A stretch of 64,000 nucleotides of DNA from Formicarius rufipectus (lineage: Eukaryota; Chordata; Aves; Passeriformes; Formicariidae): contig VXAU01002072.1 of assembly GCA_013399695.1 (NCBI GenBank), positions 310,001 to 374,000 on the forward strand, read 5' to 3'. The first letter of the stretch is position 1. The number at the start of each line of letters is the position of its first letter. Below the pieces are notes generated by a model. The model searched no databases. It was given only the letters and a program-made list of their open reading frames with translations, and was not told where the DNA came from. Below, in pieces: positions 12,401-27,400 of the stretch. The position numbers and the translations under genes are program-made.

Positions 12401-15400
12401 TTCTTGATTGCAAAGAAAATAGAATCAGAGACTTGGATCCAGGCAGCTGAGATTTATTACAAATTGCATTTCCCTTACTAGGTCTAGCTCACAGAAAGTA
12501 GATAGGTAATGTTTTCTCTCTAAGTTTTATTTATTTTTTATGTATTTTAATTACACAGGTCCTCCTCAGCCACCTCCAGACATACGAGTGAACAAAAGAG
12601 AGGTGCTGATTACCAAATCTTCCATCAACTTTACTTTTAACTGCAGCTGGTTTAGTGATACTAATGGAGCTGTGAAGTACTTTACTGTGATTGTGAGAGA
12701 AGCTGATGGTAAGTGCCATGGTTTAGTACTATTCTCTCTATAGATTGTAGGAGTTACATTTGGGAGGTACATCACTATCACTGCACAGCAAAGGGATTTC
12801 TCCTCATCTAGTGTTTGAGTGTCATACAGATTTTGTATCTATACTTCCTCCCTAGCCTGGACATGTAGGAACTCAGTCCTATTCTCAGAGAGCCAGTAGC
12901 AACTGCAGAGCTCAGACAAAAGGAGTGGTTAGGTTCTGTACTCTAGGTTACATTCTCATATATGTTCAGAAAGTTTCCGTAGTCAGAGACTTATGCTGAA
13001 TGCCACTGGCAGTAAACAGAAGAAACTGCCTTGCTGTGCACCGATTTCAAAAGGTAGTTTAAATGTTAAGCAGGAATACTAAGGCAACTCTTTTGGAGAG
13101 TCTTACCAAGCCATGCTGCAAAGTCAAAGGTCTGCCAAGTGATGTTTGCTTACTAAAGAAAATTACTTTGCATGCAGCACTGTAAAACAGAACAGAAATT
13201 GTCCTTGTGGCATGCATGTAAACCTCCCTTTCTACAGTTGACCTATGTGTGACAAATCAGATGCATGTTTAACAATTACTACCTTGTTTTTAGAAGTGGC
13301 TTCATTTACTGGCATGCTAGGACATGTTTTGTGACCCTCATGAAAGTTTCTTAATCTCGCTGTCCCTCAGCCCTTAGGAAAAAAAGCAGAAATAATATTT
13401 CCACTGTCTGCTCTGTCATGTTTGTGGAGACTGTAAAGCCCTTTGAGAAAGGGATTGGTCATTGTCAGGGCTTTGCCTACCTGAGTCTTTTATCCATTAT
13501 TGTGCATTCCCATTCAGGGGACCTCTGTCATTTCCTGTTGTAGTTTTGTCAGTGTGTGGATTTTTTTCACTTGCTTTTTGAAATAGCTGGTCACAGGATC
13601 CAGGAATCTGGATCACAGAAAGTCCCACCACAGCACAGGAAAAAATGTCATAGCATTGAATTCGACTTGTGTATGTCTATTGCAGCATTTTATCTGGAAA
13701 AGTTACAATGAGGTCTTGCAAGAAAATCTGCCTAAAGAAATAACAGAAAGGTTGGTACTAGAAACAAGGTACCCTAATCACTGTAGTTTTGTATTCACGA
13801 GGTAGCCTCCGAGAAACAGAAAAGAATGTCTGTCAAGCTTGAGCCTATGAACTGCATTGCATTCATGGCTGTGACATCTGAACCTTCTGTCTTTCTCTGC
13901 ACATGATGCAGGTAGTGAAGGACCAAAGCCTGATGAGCAGCACCCATTACCTTCCTACCTGGAGTACAAACACAACGACTCTATACGCATCTACCAGACA
14001 AATTATTTTGCCAGTAGATGTGCTGAAAATCCTGACAGTGACTATAAAAGCTTTGACATTAAGCTTGGAGGTGAAATGGAAAATCTGGGAGGAAAGTGTG
14101 AGCCAGATCACCAAAAATTCTGCGATGGACCTCTAAAGCCTCGAACTGCTTATAGGTTAGATTCATGTTGGTAGTTTGTGCTCTGTTGCATTATTGGGCA
14201 TGGTGCTGTCTGGTGCCTGATCCACTTGAGCTTCTGTAGATTAGTAACTGGGTTGTACAACGTTCTTAGTGTTTCATTGCAAATTTATAAAAGCTCCCTA
14301 TCTGTATCCATGCCCCCATTCCATAGGTAAGAACCAGTCCTTCACAATTATGGGAATGATATGATTAATTATGCACAAAATTCTGTGCAGTGGATAGGTT
14401 TATTTATTTGCCTCAACTTGATGAGAAGTTCTCCTGTAGCTGCTAAACATTTCTTTGGCTTAAGATCATCAGCTGTGTCAGAAGAGTACTTAAAAGGAGA
14501 AGGCAAGCACACTGCACTCAGTCTGTTTGGCAACACTACACCACACCAGTCCTATGGAACACACGAGAAAAACCTGGAGGTTATTCTGTCCTGTAGCACC
14601 AAGACCAGGCTCAGCAGTTGCTCAGGCTGCAAGACCAAACCTGAGCTCCAGTGTGGCTCAGCCATGCCCATCCTGCAGGCAAATACTCTCCGAAGAGATC
14701 TGCAGTCTTCTCACTGAAAAAACACATTGACAGAAGGCACATGCCGAGGAGTGCACATCATGTGTCTCAGCTTCTTCATCATCAAGACAGTGCTACCCTA
14801 TTATAATCTGCTCTCCTTAGGACACATTTCTCAGAAATTCACTCTGGGAAATACCCACATTAACAGGGTACTATGAGGACTATAGCATTTCTCCATTAGC
14901 ACAGCCCTGCCCAACCAAGTGAAGGGAAAATGTTCCCACTGAGGAAGCATTTCTGAGTCCTCTCCCTTCTGCTAGTTCTTCCTTCAGGCATGGGCAGAAT
15001 GTGTGTGCCAATAGCCAAAGCCCCATCTGTTCCCTCTGCCAGGGTACCTCAGAGCCCTCCACCTGTACAAGATGGGCTTCCCGGTATGTAACTCAGGGAT
15101 CAGTATGCTTAAGTGGAATACTGATTAATTAGTATGTAACTCAGGTGCCTGTATTAAGAATTGTCCATGGTCAGTGAAAAGGTTTTGATTATCTCTAAGG
15201 GGTAAATGAGTTCTTACTTTTCTCCTATTGGTTCTGAGTATCTGATGAGTCATAACTGTAACCATACTGCTCTTTTAGGATCAGCATACGGGCTTTTACC
15301 CAACTTTTCAGTGAAGACCCAAAGGAACTCCCTAAACCGCTCTTTGCAGACACCTTCTTCTCTTTACCCATCACTACAGAGGCAGGTTAGTTTCAAGCTT

Positions 15401-18400
15401 GTTACCAGTGACTGTACCATGTGATTATATATTGTGCCTAAGAATACTCCAGTATGTAGAACTCTTTGTAAGGAGTGGAACAAAACCAGATTGCTTTGCA
15501 TGTCCTGAAGGCTGCTCTGAGATGAGGCTAAAGCCATGGCTTATCTGACATTAGTTGAAAATTCAGAGGACTGCTTGACAGAGCTGCTGACAGTAGAGAA
15601 AAGGATGAATGCTCAGTGAAGCTATCCCCAGGAAACCTTCAAAGTGCAAGAAAACCAAACTCCCATATAGTGGGGCTGTACTTTTTTTATTTTTAACTGT
15701 TTGGGAGAGGAAAATTTTGTGTAATGTTTGGAAAAAAATAAGAACAGAAAATCAAGGCCAGGTTTAACTAAGTATTTAAGTGCCTCACACTGCCTTCTAT
15801 GTAGCTTCTATTTAGCTGATAATAACAGATCCTTTGAGAATTACTGATTCTCTGAGTCTTCTGATCCTTTCCTCAAGACACATGAGTACACTGTTTTGTT
15901 TCTAGAGCCTCTGTTCGGAGTTATTGAAGGTGTGAGTGCTGGCTTGTTTCTGATTGTGATGTTGGTGGCTGTTACTGCTTTATTTGTCTGCAGACAAAAA
16001 GTTGGGTAAGTCAACTCCCTATATCTGTCTCTGTTATTGAAGTCATGCCAGTTTATATTTATTTATTACAAAATATACAGTGTAACTGTGAAATTGGAGG
16101 AATGCATAGAACTACTCAGCAGACAAAATCTATGTCCCCCAACATCTCTAGACACTAAGTATAAAACTAATGACTTGCATATTAAGAAATCTATATATTT
16201 TTGTTTCAAATGATGTCATGATTATGTCATAGAAGATTCTTGTAACTTAGTATTCAATAGGAGACTGAATAAATCTGAAAGCTGGTTTGTCTTTCAAACT
16301 GAATGTCTTTGGTCAAAAAAATTAAATGTTTCAAATTAATTGCATCTGCATTGTAGATGAAAAGGTAATGAAACTGTTCGTTTAGATTTTATCATTTCAA
16401 TTCAAAAATATTGAGATATGGCATTACCTCAGCTTTCAAAATATTAATTCACACTTCTCATTTTTTGTCAGTTATGGTTGTAGATTTTACATTATAGATG
16501 GATCTTTAATAATGAATTATAAATACTTCATGTTTTAAGATATATTTTTAAAAAGTAAAATACTCTATCTCAACTTTGAAAAAAGCTATCCATTTAAACT
16601 GTTTTGCATGACTGAGATGTGAAATTCCTTTTTGTTTCTGAAATTCAAGAAACACCTCAATATTTTCATTGCAAGAGAAACACTGAAAATCTGAAATTCA
16701 GTTCTTTTACTGATACAAAATTGTCTATTTTTTTTTTTATTTGTTTTTCCTTATGCCAGAATTTCAAATTGAAATAAAACTGTTTTCTGAATAGTCATAG
16801 CTTTAGCCAAAAACTCTGAATAAACTTCACAGAGAATGTGGTTTCTTGTTGTAAGTTATGTAGCCAGCAGGATGGCAATTATACCAGTATGGTTTTCTCA
16901 CATCATACATGAAGAGAAAGTGTTCTCTAAGTGTCTTGAGATGGCAGCAAAAGGATAAAAGGCATCACTAACTGCACGGAGTAAGTACCACTTCCATGGC
17001 TTTCCGAAAGCCTACTGTGGTTCTGCTATTTACTCCTCCTGTGAACCTGGGCATCTGCTGTCCTGGGCTGCAGAGTATATGTGGTGAAAGCTGTAGGCCT
17101 TTTACAGTTCTGCAAACCTCCCTACATGTTCCTCTCTGCACGTAGAGAATCAACCAATTTAGAGCTCTTCTTAGTGTAGGACACCCTCCTTAATGATAGA
17201 CTGGCCTGTGAGTGTTTCAGAACAAGGAAAGAGTCTTACTGGCTGTGCCATGCATACACTCCACATCACTATTGCCATGCAAAATTACAAGAAAACTCTG
17301 TGCCCCTGCTAAGAGCAATGTCACATGATCAGAGCCACAAATCAAAACATACTTTCTAAATTCCTTTTTTCCAGTTTACTGCTTTCCAATGTAAGTTATC
17401 CTATTGTCAACTCTTAGCAGTATCAGACCAGATATAACATAATACCTTCCTTTTTATTCCAGCAATGGCCATGAGAGACCTACAGCAAGGCTGAGCATTC
17501 GCAGGGACAGGCCACTGTCAGTCCATCTGAACTTGGGGCAAAAAGGGTAAAGTCAAAAGTTGTTTTTTTTCAACATGACATCGTGTTTGAACAGATCTAT
17601 CTGGTCACTCATTGATGTAGTGCTTCTTTTTCTTTTGAATTCATTTCTAGGAACCGGAAAACTTCCAGGTAAAAAGAAAAAAGTAATACCTAAAAAAGCT
17701 TCTTGGTAACCAACTGGATAAATTATGACTGTGATTCATCCTGTGATTTTCTTCCTCCTGTTGAATATTTTAGTCCGATCAAAGTCAGTCACTTCGAAGC
17801 ACACTTCACCAAACTTCAAGCAGACTCCAACTACCTTCTGTCCAAGGAGTATGAGGTGGGATCCTAACCTAGACAAAGGACTTGCTTTATGAAGGGGTGG
17901 GCTGGCTGAATCAACAGGTTAATGCATTAGAAAGGTCTGCATTTGTTTGTCTTATCCATGCAAATCCAAATAAGCTGGAGCATTTCAGCTGAACTCCCAC
18001 TTCTCCAAGTGCAGAAACCAGCTCTTGTTTTGACATAGCATCTTCTGGTTGGCAGCTTTTGCCTGATACTTATCTATCTGAGATTAGATTTGTATGGTAA
18101 TATCTACGTGATTAAAGCATGGAAAGTACCTCCCAGCCATGTACTTGGTTTAAAACAGTATGATTAGCTATGTAATTTCAGTTTGTTTTTGAAACAACCC
18201 ATCCATGGCCTTTGAGAGCTGAGAAGCACTGTTTCCCCCTGTGTTGTCATGTCCTTCAGTTATTTTCACCTCACATTTTATTCTTTTTCCGTTTTTTTTG
18301 CAGGATTTGAAAGATGTGGGTCGAAACCAGACATGTGACATAGCACTTCTGCCAGAGAACAGAGGGAAAAATCGATACAATAATATATTGCCCTGTGAGT

Positions 18401-21400
18401 TTTAGGTTTGGTTGTGTAATATTGCATCACACCAGCTATTTTTCACTTTGTTTCAGCAAGTCTAGTGGAAAAAGAGAGTGCAGCCAATCCTTTCCCTCCT
18501 TCCTGTCAGAGATGGAGTATCTCTGTCAGCTCAGGTTTTGGTGCTTGGAGGCAGATGATGCATGGCCCTGAATGGCTTCACACAGACCAGTAATTTAGTT
18601 TCACACTAGAGGTATAATGACTAGCATTTAACACAGGGGATAAAAGCTATGGCTATTAGGGGCATTCAGTCACTGCTGTTAACAAGGATAGTAGAATTAA
18701 CAGTAGTGTTTTTTACATATGAGGTCTCATCCATTCAGCGCTCTTTGGTAGCCTTGCCAAATCATTGTTCTTCAGAGTACAGAGCAAACCTAACATATAA
18801 TGCAGAGCTAGTATGATTGTGCATGATAAGACACATGTGAGGTTAACCCTCTTCTCCAGAGGCAAGATGTAGATCTGTCTGCATGGAGAGTTCTCCCCTT
18901 TAATCTCCTACCTGGCACTTTTAAAACACCGAGGAGGAGCACCACATGACTCACTGCTCCACATCCCCACTAATGGCTTTGGTATATGCTTGTAGCACAG
19001 CCTCACAGCATCTCCTATGTTCTGCCTGCCATGCCAGGCTGGGCAGCATGCCTGCAATGTACAAGAAATGAGGACACCTGACTGCCATCTGAGGTGCCAT
19101 TATCTCATGAATCAGTGACGTGGTGGCTTAGGCACTCTCTGTTTCTGTCCAGAAGGCTCTTTACTTAGAGAAGATGTTTGGCCTGCTCAACATGCTAGCT
19201 CAGAAGACTGAGGACAGAGCTGGGCACTGCTTTCCAGTACAGCACACTGTTGTTGGCATCAAAGGGGGCCTTTTTGTTGTCACAACAAACCCTGTGCAGC
19301 TCAGCAGAGGAAATTTGGATATTTACTGCTTCCTTTCACCCAGCCATCTCCTAGTCTTTGAAACACTCTACAGCACTCATGAATGAAAGAGGCAGTAAAA
19401 ACATAAACAGTTATTCCCTCTAAATTAGCTCTTCATATAAAATCTTGAAAGAGTGCTTCCAATCCTTTCACAAATGCATTTTTGTAAGTGAGAGAGGGAA
19501 TGAAAATGAAGGTCTAGCACTAAGCTACTTGTAATCAATTTTTTTCTAGATGATACATCAAGAGTGAAGCTTTCCAATGTGGATGATGACCCTTGCTCAG
19601 ACTACATTAATGCAAGCTACATACCGGTAAGTGAGTCAGGAGTGGTGTGTTGCAGTTCTCCTCCAGTGGTAATTTGTCCTTCATCTAAAACTGAACATAA
19701 AGCTTGATGGTTAAGCTTCCTCTCCCCCTTCATTGATTCACTTGAGCTAAAAATCTGAGAACTTATTTAGTGGATGTTCTGTAAGACTGTGTCTGACTGC
19801 CATTAAATTAACTGTGAGTGATTTATCCAGCACTAAAGGACACTTTCTTGGATTGCCCTAGCTATGTAAAATAGGAAGTCTAATTGGCCAAGGACACATT
19901 TTTAAAGGTCGCTAATTTTATACAGTGTCTGCAACAACTGTAGCTGTCACTGCAGGTGGCATCCTCATCGTGGAGCTGTAGCTCATTCTGACAGCATTGG
20001 CACCTTGTAGAGTCGTGAAACTGGCTGAAATTAAAATAATGCCCTTTGCCAAAGAGTTATGATTTATCACAGCAGTGGCTTTAGCAATCCAGATTTCAAG
20101 CCAGAAGTCAGCTAATTTTATTAAAAATGGTAAATAAAACAGAAGTCCCTTGCAGTTTAAAAATTGCTTGAGCCTGTGCTGAACAGAACAGAACAATGAG
20201 AGTCTTTGACTGCGACAAAAGGAACAGTATTTAGATGTACTGTCATAGTCTCTTCCTGCTCTCTGTTCCAACCAGTCTTTTGCTTCCAGTTTCAAGGCAA
20301 CAATTTAACTCTCAAAACTATTGTCCCAGAAAGGACATTGTTCCTTCAGAGCCCTGGCTGGCAACCCCATGGCTTGTTCAGCTGCTAGAAGATATTTTTT
20401 TTCTGCCTTTTTGGAAACTAATGGAGTTCTCTTTATTTGCAGGGCAATAATTTCCGTAGGGAATACATAGCAACTCAGGGCCCTTTGCCTGGCACCAAAG
20501 ATGAGTTCTGGAAGATGGCATGGGAGCAAAATGTTCACAATATTGTCATGGTAACCCAGTGTGTTGAGAAGGGCCGGGTGAGCAGTGACTCTTCATTATT
20601 ATTAATTTCTGTTATAACACCTATTAAAAGTTTTTGCTTATTACTTTCATCACACTCATGCCAAAAAGGGTCCACTTAAGGAGATATACAGCAAGAGATA
20701 AGGGGTATAATATAAAGACTGAAAACCGATTAAGTCTGTGAAGTGAAAATGCAGAGACCATCCCAAGATCATGCAGCATGTCAAAGTTAGAGTTAGGAAC
20801 AGAGCTCATTGGCCTTGTTCTCTGTTCAAGGACTTTGTTCACTAGTACTACTACAATTCCCTTAAGCATGCAGAAGGACAACTCCCAACAAAAAGTTCTC
20901 CTTGATTACATTAACTCTGATCAACTTCTACTTTAAATACAAGCTCTGGAGAGCAAATGTTGATCAGTAAATAGATCAAATTATCTTTATATATAAGCCC
21001 TGATGTAGTTAGCAAAAAGACCATGCATGCCCTGAGTACAAGTGTAGCATACTGCCCCAGGTATGACCACGTCCCATGTCCTTTGAGAGGCAGGGACTAG
21101 GTCTGTAAGATTCAACAAACTTGAAGTAATGATATTCTAGTGGCACGTGTGGAGTCAGTTTCTTTCAGTTTACTGTTTTTGACTGAGGAGAGGCCAAAAG
21201 CCAATGCAGAATAGGACCTGTGTTTTTCTGTACCTCACTGGCTCCAAGTGGCACCCTACAGTCATATCTCAGCAAGAGGTGAGGAAGCAGGCACTAGAAG
21301 CAAGCTCTCATGCAAGCAGAGATCTGAGAAGAGTTGGTGCAAAAAATGTGCCCCAGAAGAGGGCATCAGTAAAGTGCTTCCCATTCTCCCAATCACAAAC

Positions 21401-24400
21401 ATCTTTTAGGAGAACTTCCACTTCCCACCCCTGTGCTAGCCTTTTCCAATCCACGGCCCTGTCTGTTTATGTGGCATCTCTCAGAATTCAGCTGCTGTCT
21501 TCCTTCATCCTCAGGCACAGGAGGTCTGAAGTCTGCTTCTGCCAGTGCTGGACAAAGGCATTGTTTACAGCTGTTTCTAACGCTAAATCTGTCTTTGTGT
21601 CTCTGCAGGTAAAGTGTGATCACTACTGGCCCCTGGACCAGGATTCATTGTACTATGGAGACCTGATTGTTGAGATGCTGTCTGAATCAGTGCTCCCAGA
21701 ATGGACAATACGAGAGTTTAAAATCTGCAGTGTATGTTTGCATTCTTTTTTTTTTTTTTTCTCCCTATTGAATTGGGTTAAAACACCTGTAAGGCTAAAT
21801 TAAGAAGGCTAAATTTCTTCTGCTGTTGCACCATTGCATCGTGCCCAGCTCACCTCTGGTAGCAACTATAGCATTTGCTCTGAAGGTGCATGTTGTATGT
21901 GTCCCTTCTGCTCTTGTCCTTATGACCCACACTTTTGAATCCCAACAGGAAGAACAGCTTGACTCAACAAGGCTCATCCGTCATTTCCACTACACTGTAT
22001 GGCCAGATCATGGTGTGCCAGAGACTACCCAGTCCCTGATTCAGTTTGTCAGAACTGTAAGAGATTATGTCAACCGGACGCCAGACACGGGACCAACTAT
22101 TGTACACTGCAGGTACGTGCAGCAGCAAAAAGTCAGTGGCACAGACCTCTTGTGTGTACCCTTGTGAAGATCCCAAATGTTCATCCCTATTAGACCATGG
22201 ACAACCACAGAACCTGAGAGACAGCTGATGGACTTAAGTCTCCAGATACATCAGAGCAGTGATTCCCAAGACACAAGCACTCACAGCCTCACCCTGGAGG
22301 TGCCTTGAAAATGATTCTTAGGGAACCACCATGTGTCTGTGGCCCTGCTGGAGAGTCCTAGAGGTGCCAGCAGCTGACACTGCTCCTAAGCTTTTGCATT
22401 TTCAAATTGCCCAACACTTGAACTGCAAGGGGTGTGCTAAAACGGTAAGATATACCTGAGGTGAATCTGACTACACATGGATGTTGAGACTAGCTGACAG
22501 ATCCATCCTTTCTCCTATTCTGATAGACACTCTGTCTCTTTACTGCCTTTTCATGCTCTTCTGCTCTTTTGCCGTCTCTGGCAGTCATAGGACTGCAGTT
22601 TTCCCTGTGATCTGTGGTCCACCCCTACACATGTATACAAAAAAGAGAAAACTGGACTGCCTGATCTGTAATCCATTGGCCAGTTGCAGCAGAGCATAGG
22701 GTTGCAGAGAGAGAGAGAGAGAGAGAGAGAAAAAGAGTGTATTGTGGTGCTGTATCTTCTGATAAAGCCATATGTTCACTGGTACTACCCGATTGTAGTA
22801 TCTGACCCCTCCACCCACTGTATGTGCTGAGGCATGTGTCCTACACAACTCTGCCTGTACAGCAGGTGCTGCAGCATGTCAGCTTTCCTCTTTCCAGCCT
22901 CCTGCCTCCAGACTTCACCTCCCAGCAATTCAGGTACTTGGGACTCTGGTACTTTTCCGTACTTTGCCCTTACACAAGGCAACAGCCAACTGATCTTTTA
23001 GAAACAGGCCCACAGCTGCATCCCTGAAGGAAAGAGGTTCAAAAACTCTGACAAGTCAGCTTCAGTCTTTCAGTGTATCTCAGTGACTGAGTTAATCCAA
23101 AGGAGAAAGCAATGCAGGCAGTAGCAGAGGTACCTCTACCATCGCTATCCTTTCCTCCCTCCTAAATAAATTCCACTATAAAATGTTATGAAGTTCCAGA
23201 GTGCCATTTGATCAATTTTCTTCTCACCATGGAGATCTGAATTTGACAGAAGTATCACATGAAGATAGTGAAGACTTTTATCTGTCTCCTTTTCAATCTT
23301 TTGGGTTGTTTTCATTTCCAGTGCTGGTGTTGGTAGGACTGGCACATTCATTGCACTGGACCGAATTTTGCAACAGCTGGATTCAAAGGATACAGTTGAC
23401 ATCTATGCAGCAGTCCACGATTTAAGGCTTCATCGTGTTCACATGGTTCAGACAGAGGTAAGTTTTGGATAGCCTACTGTGCAGCAACGACACCTACAGT
23501 ATGTAATAATCAGTCTCTCATCGTAAAGGCTCTCAAAGCACTTTGCACTTATTCCTCTGTGAAATACTGGTTAGATGTATTTTAGCTTTGTGAGAATTTC
23601 TAGTTCAGGTTTTTTCCCACTGGGTCTAATACCGTGGGTCCAAACCATAAGAAGTGAGGACCAAGTATAACAAGCTGTGCTTCCTATAGATTTCTCATTT
23701 TTTTCCCCTGGCCCACAATTGCCCCAGCAGCATTATGCAGCAGAAGCTTAATAGCACACTGTTGCTTTACAGCACTGTCCAGTAAATGAGCTTTGAGCAG
23801 AGGTAGGTCCTCCAGGGATGGGTTTAGAAGACAAGCCTAAACCAGACAGATAGGCTGATACATTAGGGAAAAGGAATGGAGGGCAGGGAAAACTAGATGT
23901 ACCTAATTTTAAAACTCTAGGCACTGTGACCTGTGGTTTTGCTGTTTATTTTTTATTGAGCTTCTCTGTCATTTTCATTAAAATGGTATTGGAAAACTTA
24001 TTGTCATTCTCCTGATGTACTATGCAAAAGCAAGTACATTTATTCTCAAAGTGCAGAAAAGGTAAATGTTTGGCATTTCTTTCTGTGCTTTTAAAACTGC
24101 AAGAAAACCATATTACACTAATACCAGCTAAACACTTAGGAGCTGATTTAATAAAGGCAAGTTGTGGAGGCAGTCTTTACATTCTCCCTATGAAACGTTG
24201 ATAGAAGAGTCAGATGAAGTTTGATAGGTCTGCCTGTAGCTTGATACTAATGGAGCACTTTGCTGCAATTTGGAAACAAAAATGTCAGTGACAGCATTTT
24301 CTGATAGATGTAAAAGTCTCATATAGGTATAAAGAGAGGCCCAATTGGGAACATGTGAAAAAAAGGGTTTACTGGAAATATCTTAACCACAGAAGACCTT

Positions 24401-27400
24401 TGTTGGAGGGGAGACGCATTCTCATCCAGGTCTGGGCATCCTCAGAGACAGATCCATCTCAACTTCTGCATTTCCATCATCCATAGTCTGAAAAGGTAGA
24501 TGGGCATCTCAGAAGGGTGGCTCTTTTTCCCTAGCTGGAAAAAGAGGCAACTACCTCAAGAGCCTAAATTTGACACCGGATTTACAGACAACTAAAGTTG
24601 TGTGATACAAGGCCCACCTTTGGCATGAGCTTGACATGATGTCAAAGTGAAAAGGCAGCCAGACCCACACACAGTATCTACAGCAATAGAGAGATGAGCC
24701 TTCCCACCACCAGCACTGCATGCTCTTCTGCCCCAAACCAGCTGTGAGTCAAGTCTGACCGAGATCCCTGTTGTAGCCAGTGCTGCCCCTGGAAGAATAG
24801 CAATCAGCACACCAGAAACAGACTAGAAAGCTTTTGCAGCTCAAAAGTACTCACCCCACTGGAGCTGTAACATGCTTGTAGACTGACCATACAGCTGTGT
24901 CAGTGCACAGCCACTGAGCTGCTGTATTTTCAGAAACTCTTATTAATGTGATGTGTCAGTTGATCTGTATTAAATTCGACTTGGAACTGTGTTTCATCAG
25001 GGTAGCTTGGAGCACAAGCAATACAATCGCTCATTCTCCTGCAAAAAAAAAATGGAGTAAATTTATCTTTAATTTTTATGATGATTCAGAGCTTTCAATG
25101 AGCAGTGAATTACATTTTAAGAAATGGTAAAGGACGTGGGGAGATGGGTAAGAAAAGGTTTGCTCCCCACACTCCATTTGATGATGTGTGAGGACCCTGG
25201 TTGCTGGTGTCCATGTCTTGGCTTCCACAGTCTCTTTTGGGATTGGAATAAAAGATAGTTCCCCCTTTGGTGGCCAAGCAGAAGCCAGACCCCACTGTGG
25301 AGCACAGGCCAGCAATGTTTGCAATGAGATGCTCCAGCCAAAGGTCACAACACCATTGTACTTGGCATTGTTCACCACAGAAAAACAGCAGCAACAAAAT
25401 GCCCCAGCTTCAGACTTGGCTGAAAGCTGTTTAAGACAAGAGACTAGAGCTGGAGACACAGAAAGCAGCAGCTCAAGAGTAGTGTGCTCAGCACAGTAGC
25501 TGTAACACAGACCATTTCAGTCCTGGTCTCTGCCAAGGAAAGTCTCAGTGCCTTGGCCAACTTTCCGTCATGTTAGTGGGTGGGGTGCAGAGCTCTGCTC
25601 CACAGAGGCAGCAGCTGTACATGTATAAAAGCAGACATCCTCACTTTCCCAGTGCCAAAGCACTGAGAAAAAGGCACAGAGTAGTTTTGGGGATGTTTTT
25701 GAGATATTAGAGATATTTTATGTTTTTGAGATAAAGTAATACTAAAACCACCTTTATATATAAAGGTACTTGGCCTAATTATTGGTACCATGTTACACTA
25801 ATTGAAAAATTATAATGACCCATGTCATAAACCACAAAGTGGAGCAGAGCTTGGGAGTTTAACAATCTGTTCTATCAAGGTAGTTTGATGAATAGTCTAT
25901 AGTCAGTAATATTGCTGACTCTCCTTACTCTGGTTGTGAATGTCATCTTAGTTACCTTCTATGAAAGGAATTCTTCAGAAAAGACTCATTTGCTGCATAG
26001 TCAGAAGCATTCTTAAAACTTACAGTGGATCAAAAAAATACTAATTTGCCAGAAAATTTGGGTTTCTTAAAGTTCTGTGAAATATTTGTGTAATATGATA
26101 AAATTCTGTGGAAAATATTTCTTTTCAGAACAAAAAAAACCAGGAAATTGTTAGTCTCATCTGTGTGCTTTCCTGTATATAATGTTTTATATACATACTT
26201 TACACATACTTTATATCAAAATACTCAGAAGTATTAGCTATTCAACACAGCCACATGTCAAATTGCACTTTATAGTTGCTAGAGCTTTGACTCGTGGCAT
26301 GATCTGTCAAAACATATTATGTTTCTTTATGTTTTATTGGTATTATTTCTAAAAACAGGTGATCACAAAAGTTTACTGTATTATTAGAGTAAAAAGGAGA
26401 TTACTTTTCGAAGTGTATTTTCATTTTTAACACCACCCTCGATTCTGTGTGAGCATATTAGCTTGTAATGATTTTTTACAGGGCAGAAAATTAAATTACA
26501 GAATTTCTCAGACTGTCTTTAAAAAAAAATCTTTTGCAGTGTCAATATGTGTATCTACACCAATGTGTGAGAGATGTGTTAAGAACCAGAAAACTTCGCA
26601 GTGAACAAGAAAATCCCTTATTTCCAATATATGAGAATGTGAATCCAGAGTATCACAGAGGTAACTGCAAGTTTATCAAATTGTAAAAAGTTTCAAATGT
26701 TGTTGACAGTGTAATTGAGGGGGAATTGTGCGATCTCTTACTATGAATATTTGTTCTCTTCCTGCATCTTCATTTCATCACTTCTCTGCTTTGGTCATTC
26801 TTGCCGTTGTCTTTATTTCCTTTTTTAGCAGTCATTATAACACCACTTCCTGCTCCTACCTTACCCTATCTCACACTTCATTGTTCCTATGCTGTTGGGG
26901 GAACTGAACCCCTTTTCTATCACAATATTTTTACCTCACCAGTCTTTATGTCATTTACCCTTAAGCACACTGAGGCCACTGGGCTCTTCTGTCCTTCACA
27001 GAGTTCAGTTTCTGTACTGCTTCACCCTCATTTGTTGGTGACTATACAGGCAGCCTTCCCATCTGCCTTTACTGGAAAATGTAGTCTGTGTGCTTACTCT
27101 CTCCCCGAACTCCCTATTCTTGTAGGCTCTTTTTCCTAGCTTGTATCCAGTCCCTTGCTGATCAGAGTTGCAAGAGTAACAGTAGCACTACCCTTCGTCT
27201 CCAGTTCCAGTGGCCAGAGGACCAGTCTCAAGAAGCTGTTAGCAAAGGTGGCCTGTGTGCTTTGGTAGAGCTGGCTGTGGAAGGCTGTAGTGTCAGCAGG
27301 ATTTGGTAGCTCCACAAATTTGGACATTAGGAACAGAGATTATATGATGAGAGGTCAAAATAATTTTTGATCTAGGCTGTGAAAATCAGAGTTGTCATCA

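Noticed and set aside
21204..21608. In-frame open extension upstream of the KCDHYWP exon
   Set aside because: The reading frame is open by chance into the intron. The CTCTGCAG acceptor at 21608 and homology set the exon start at 21609.
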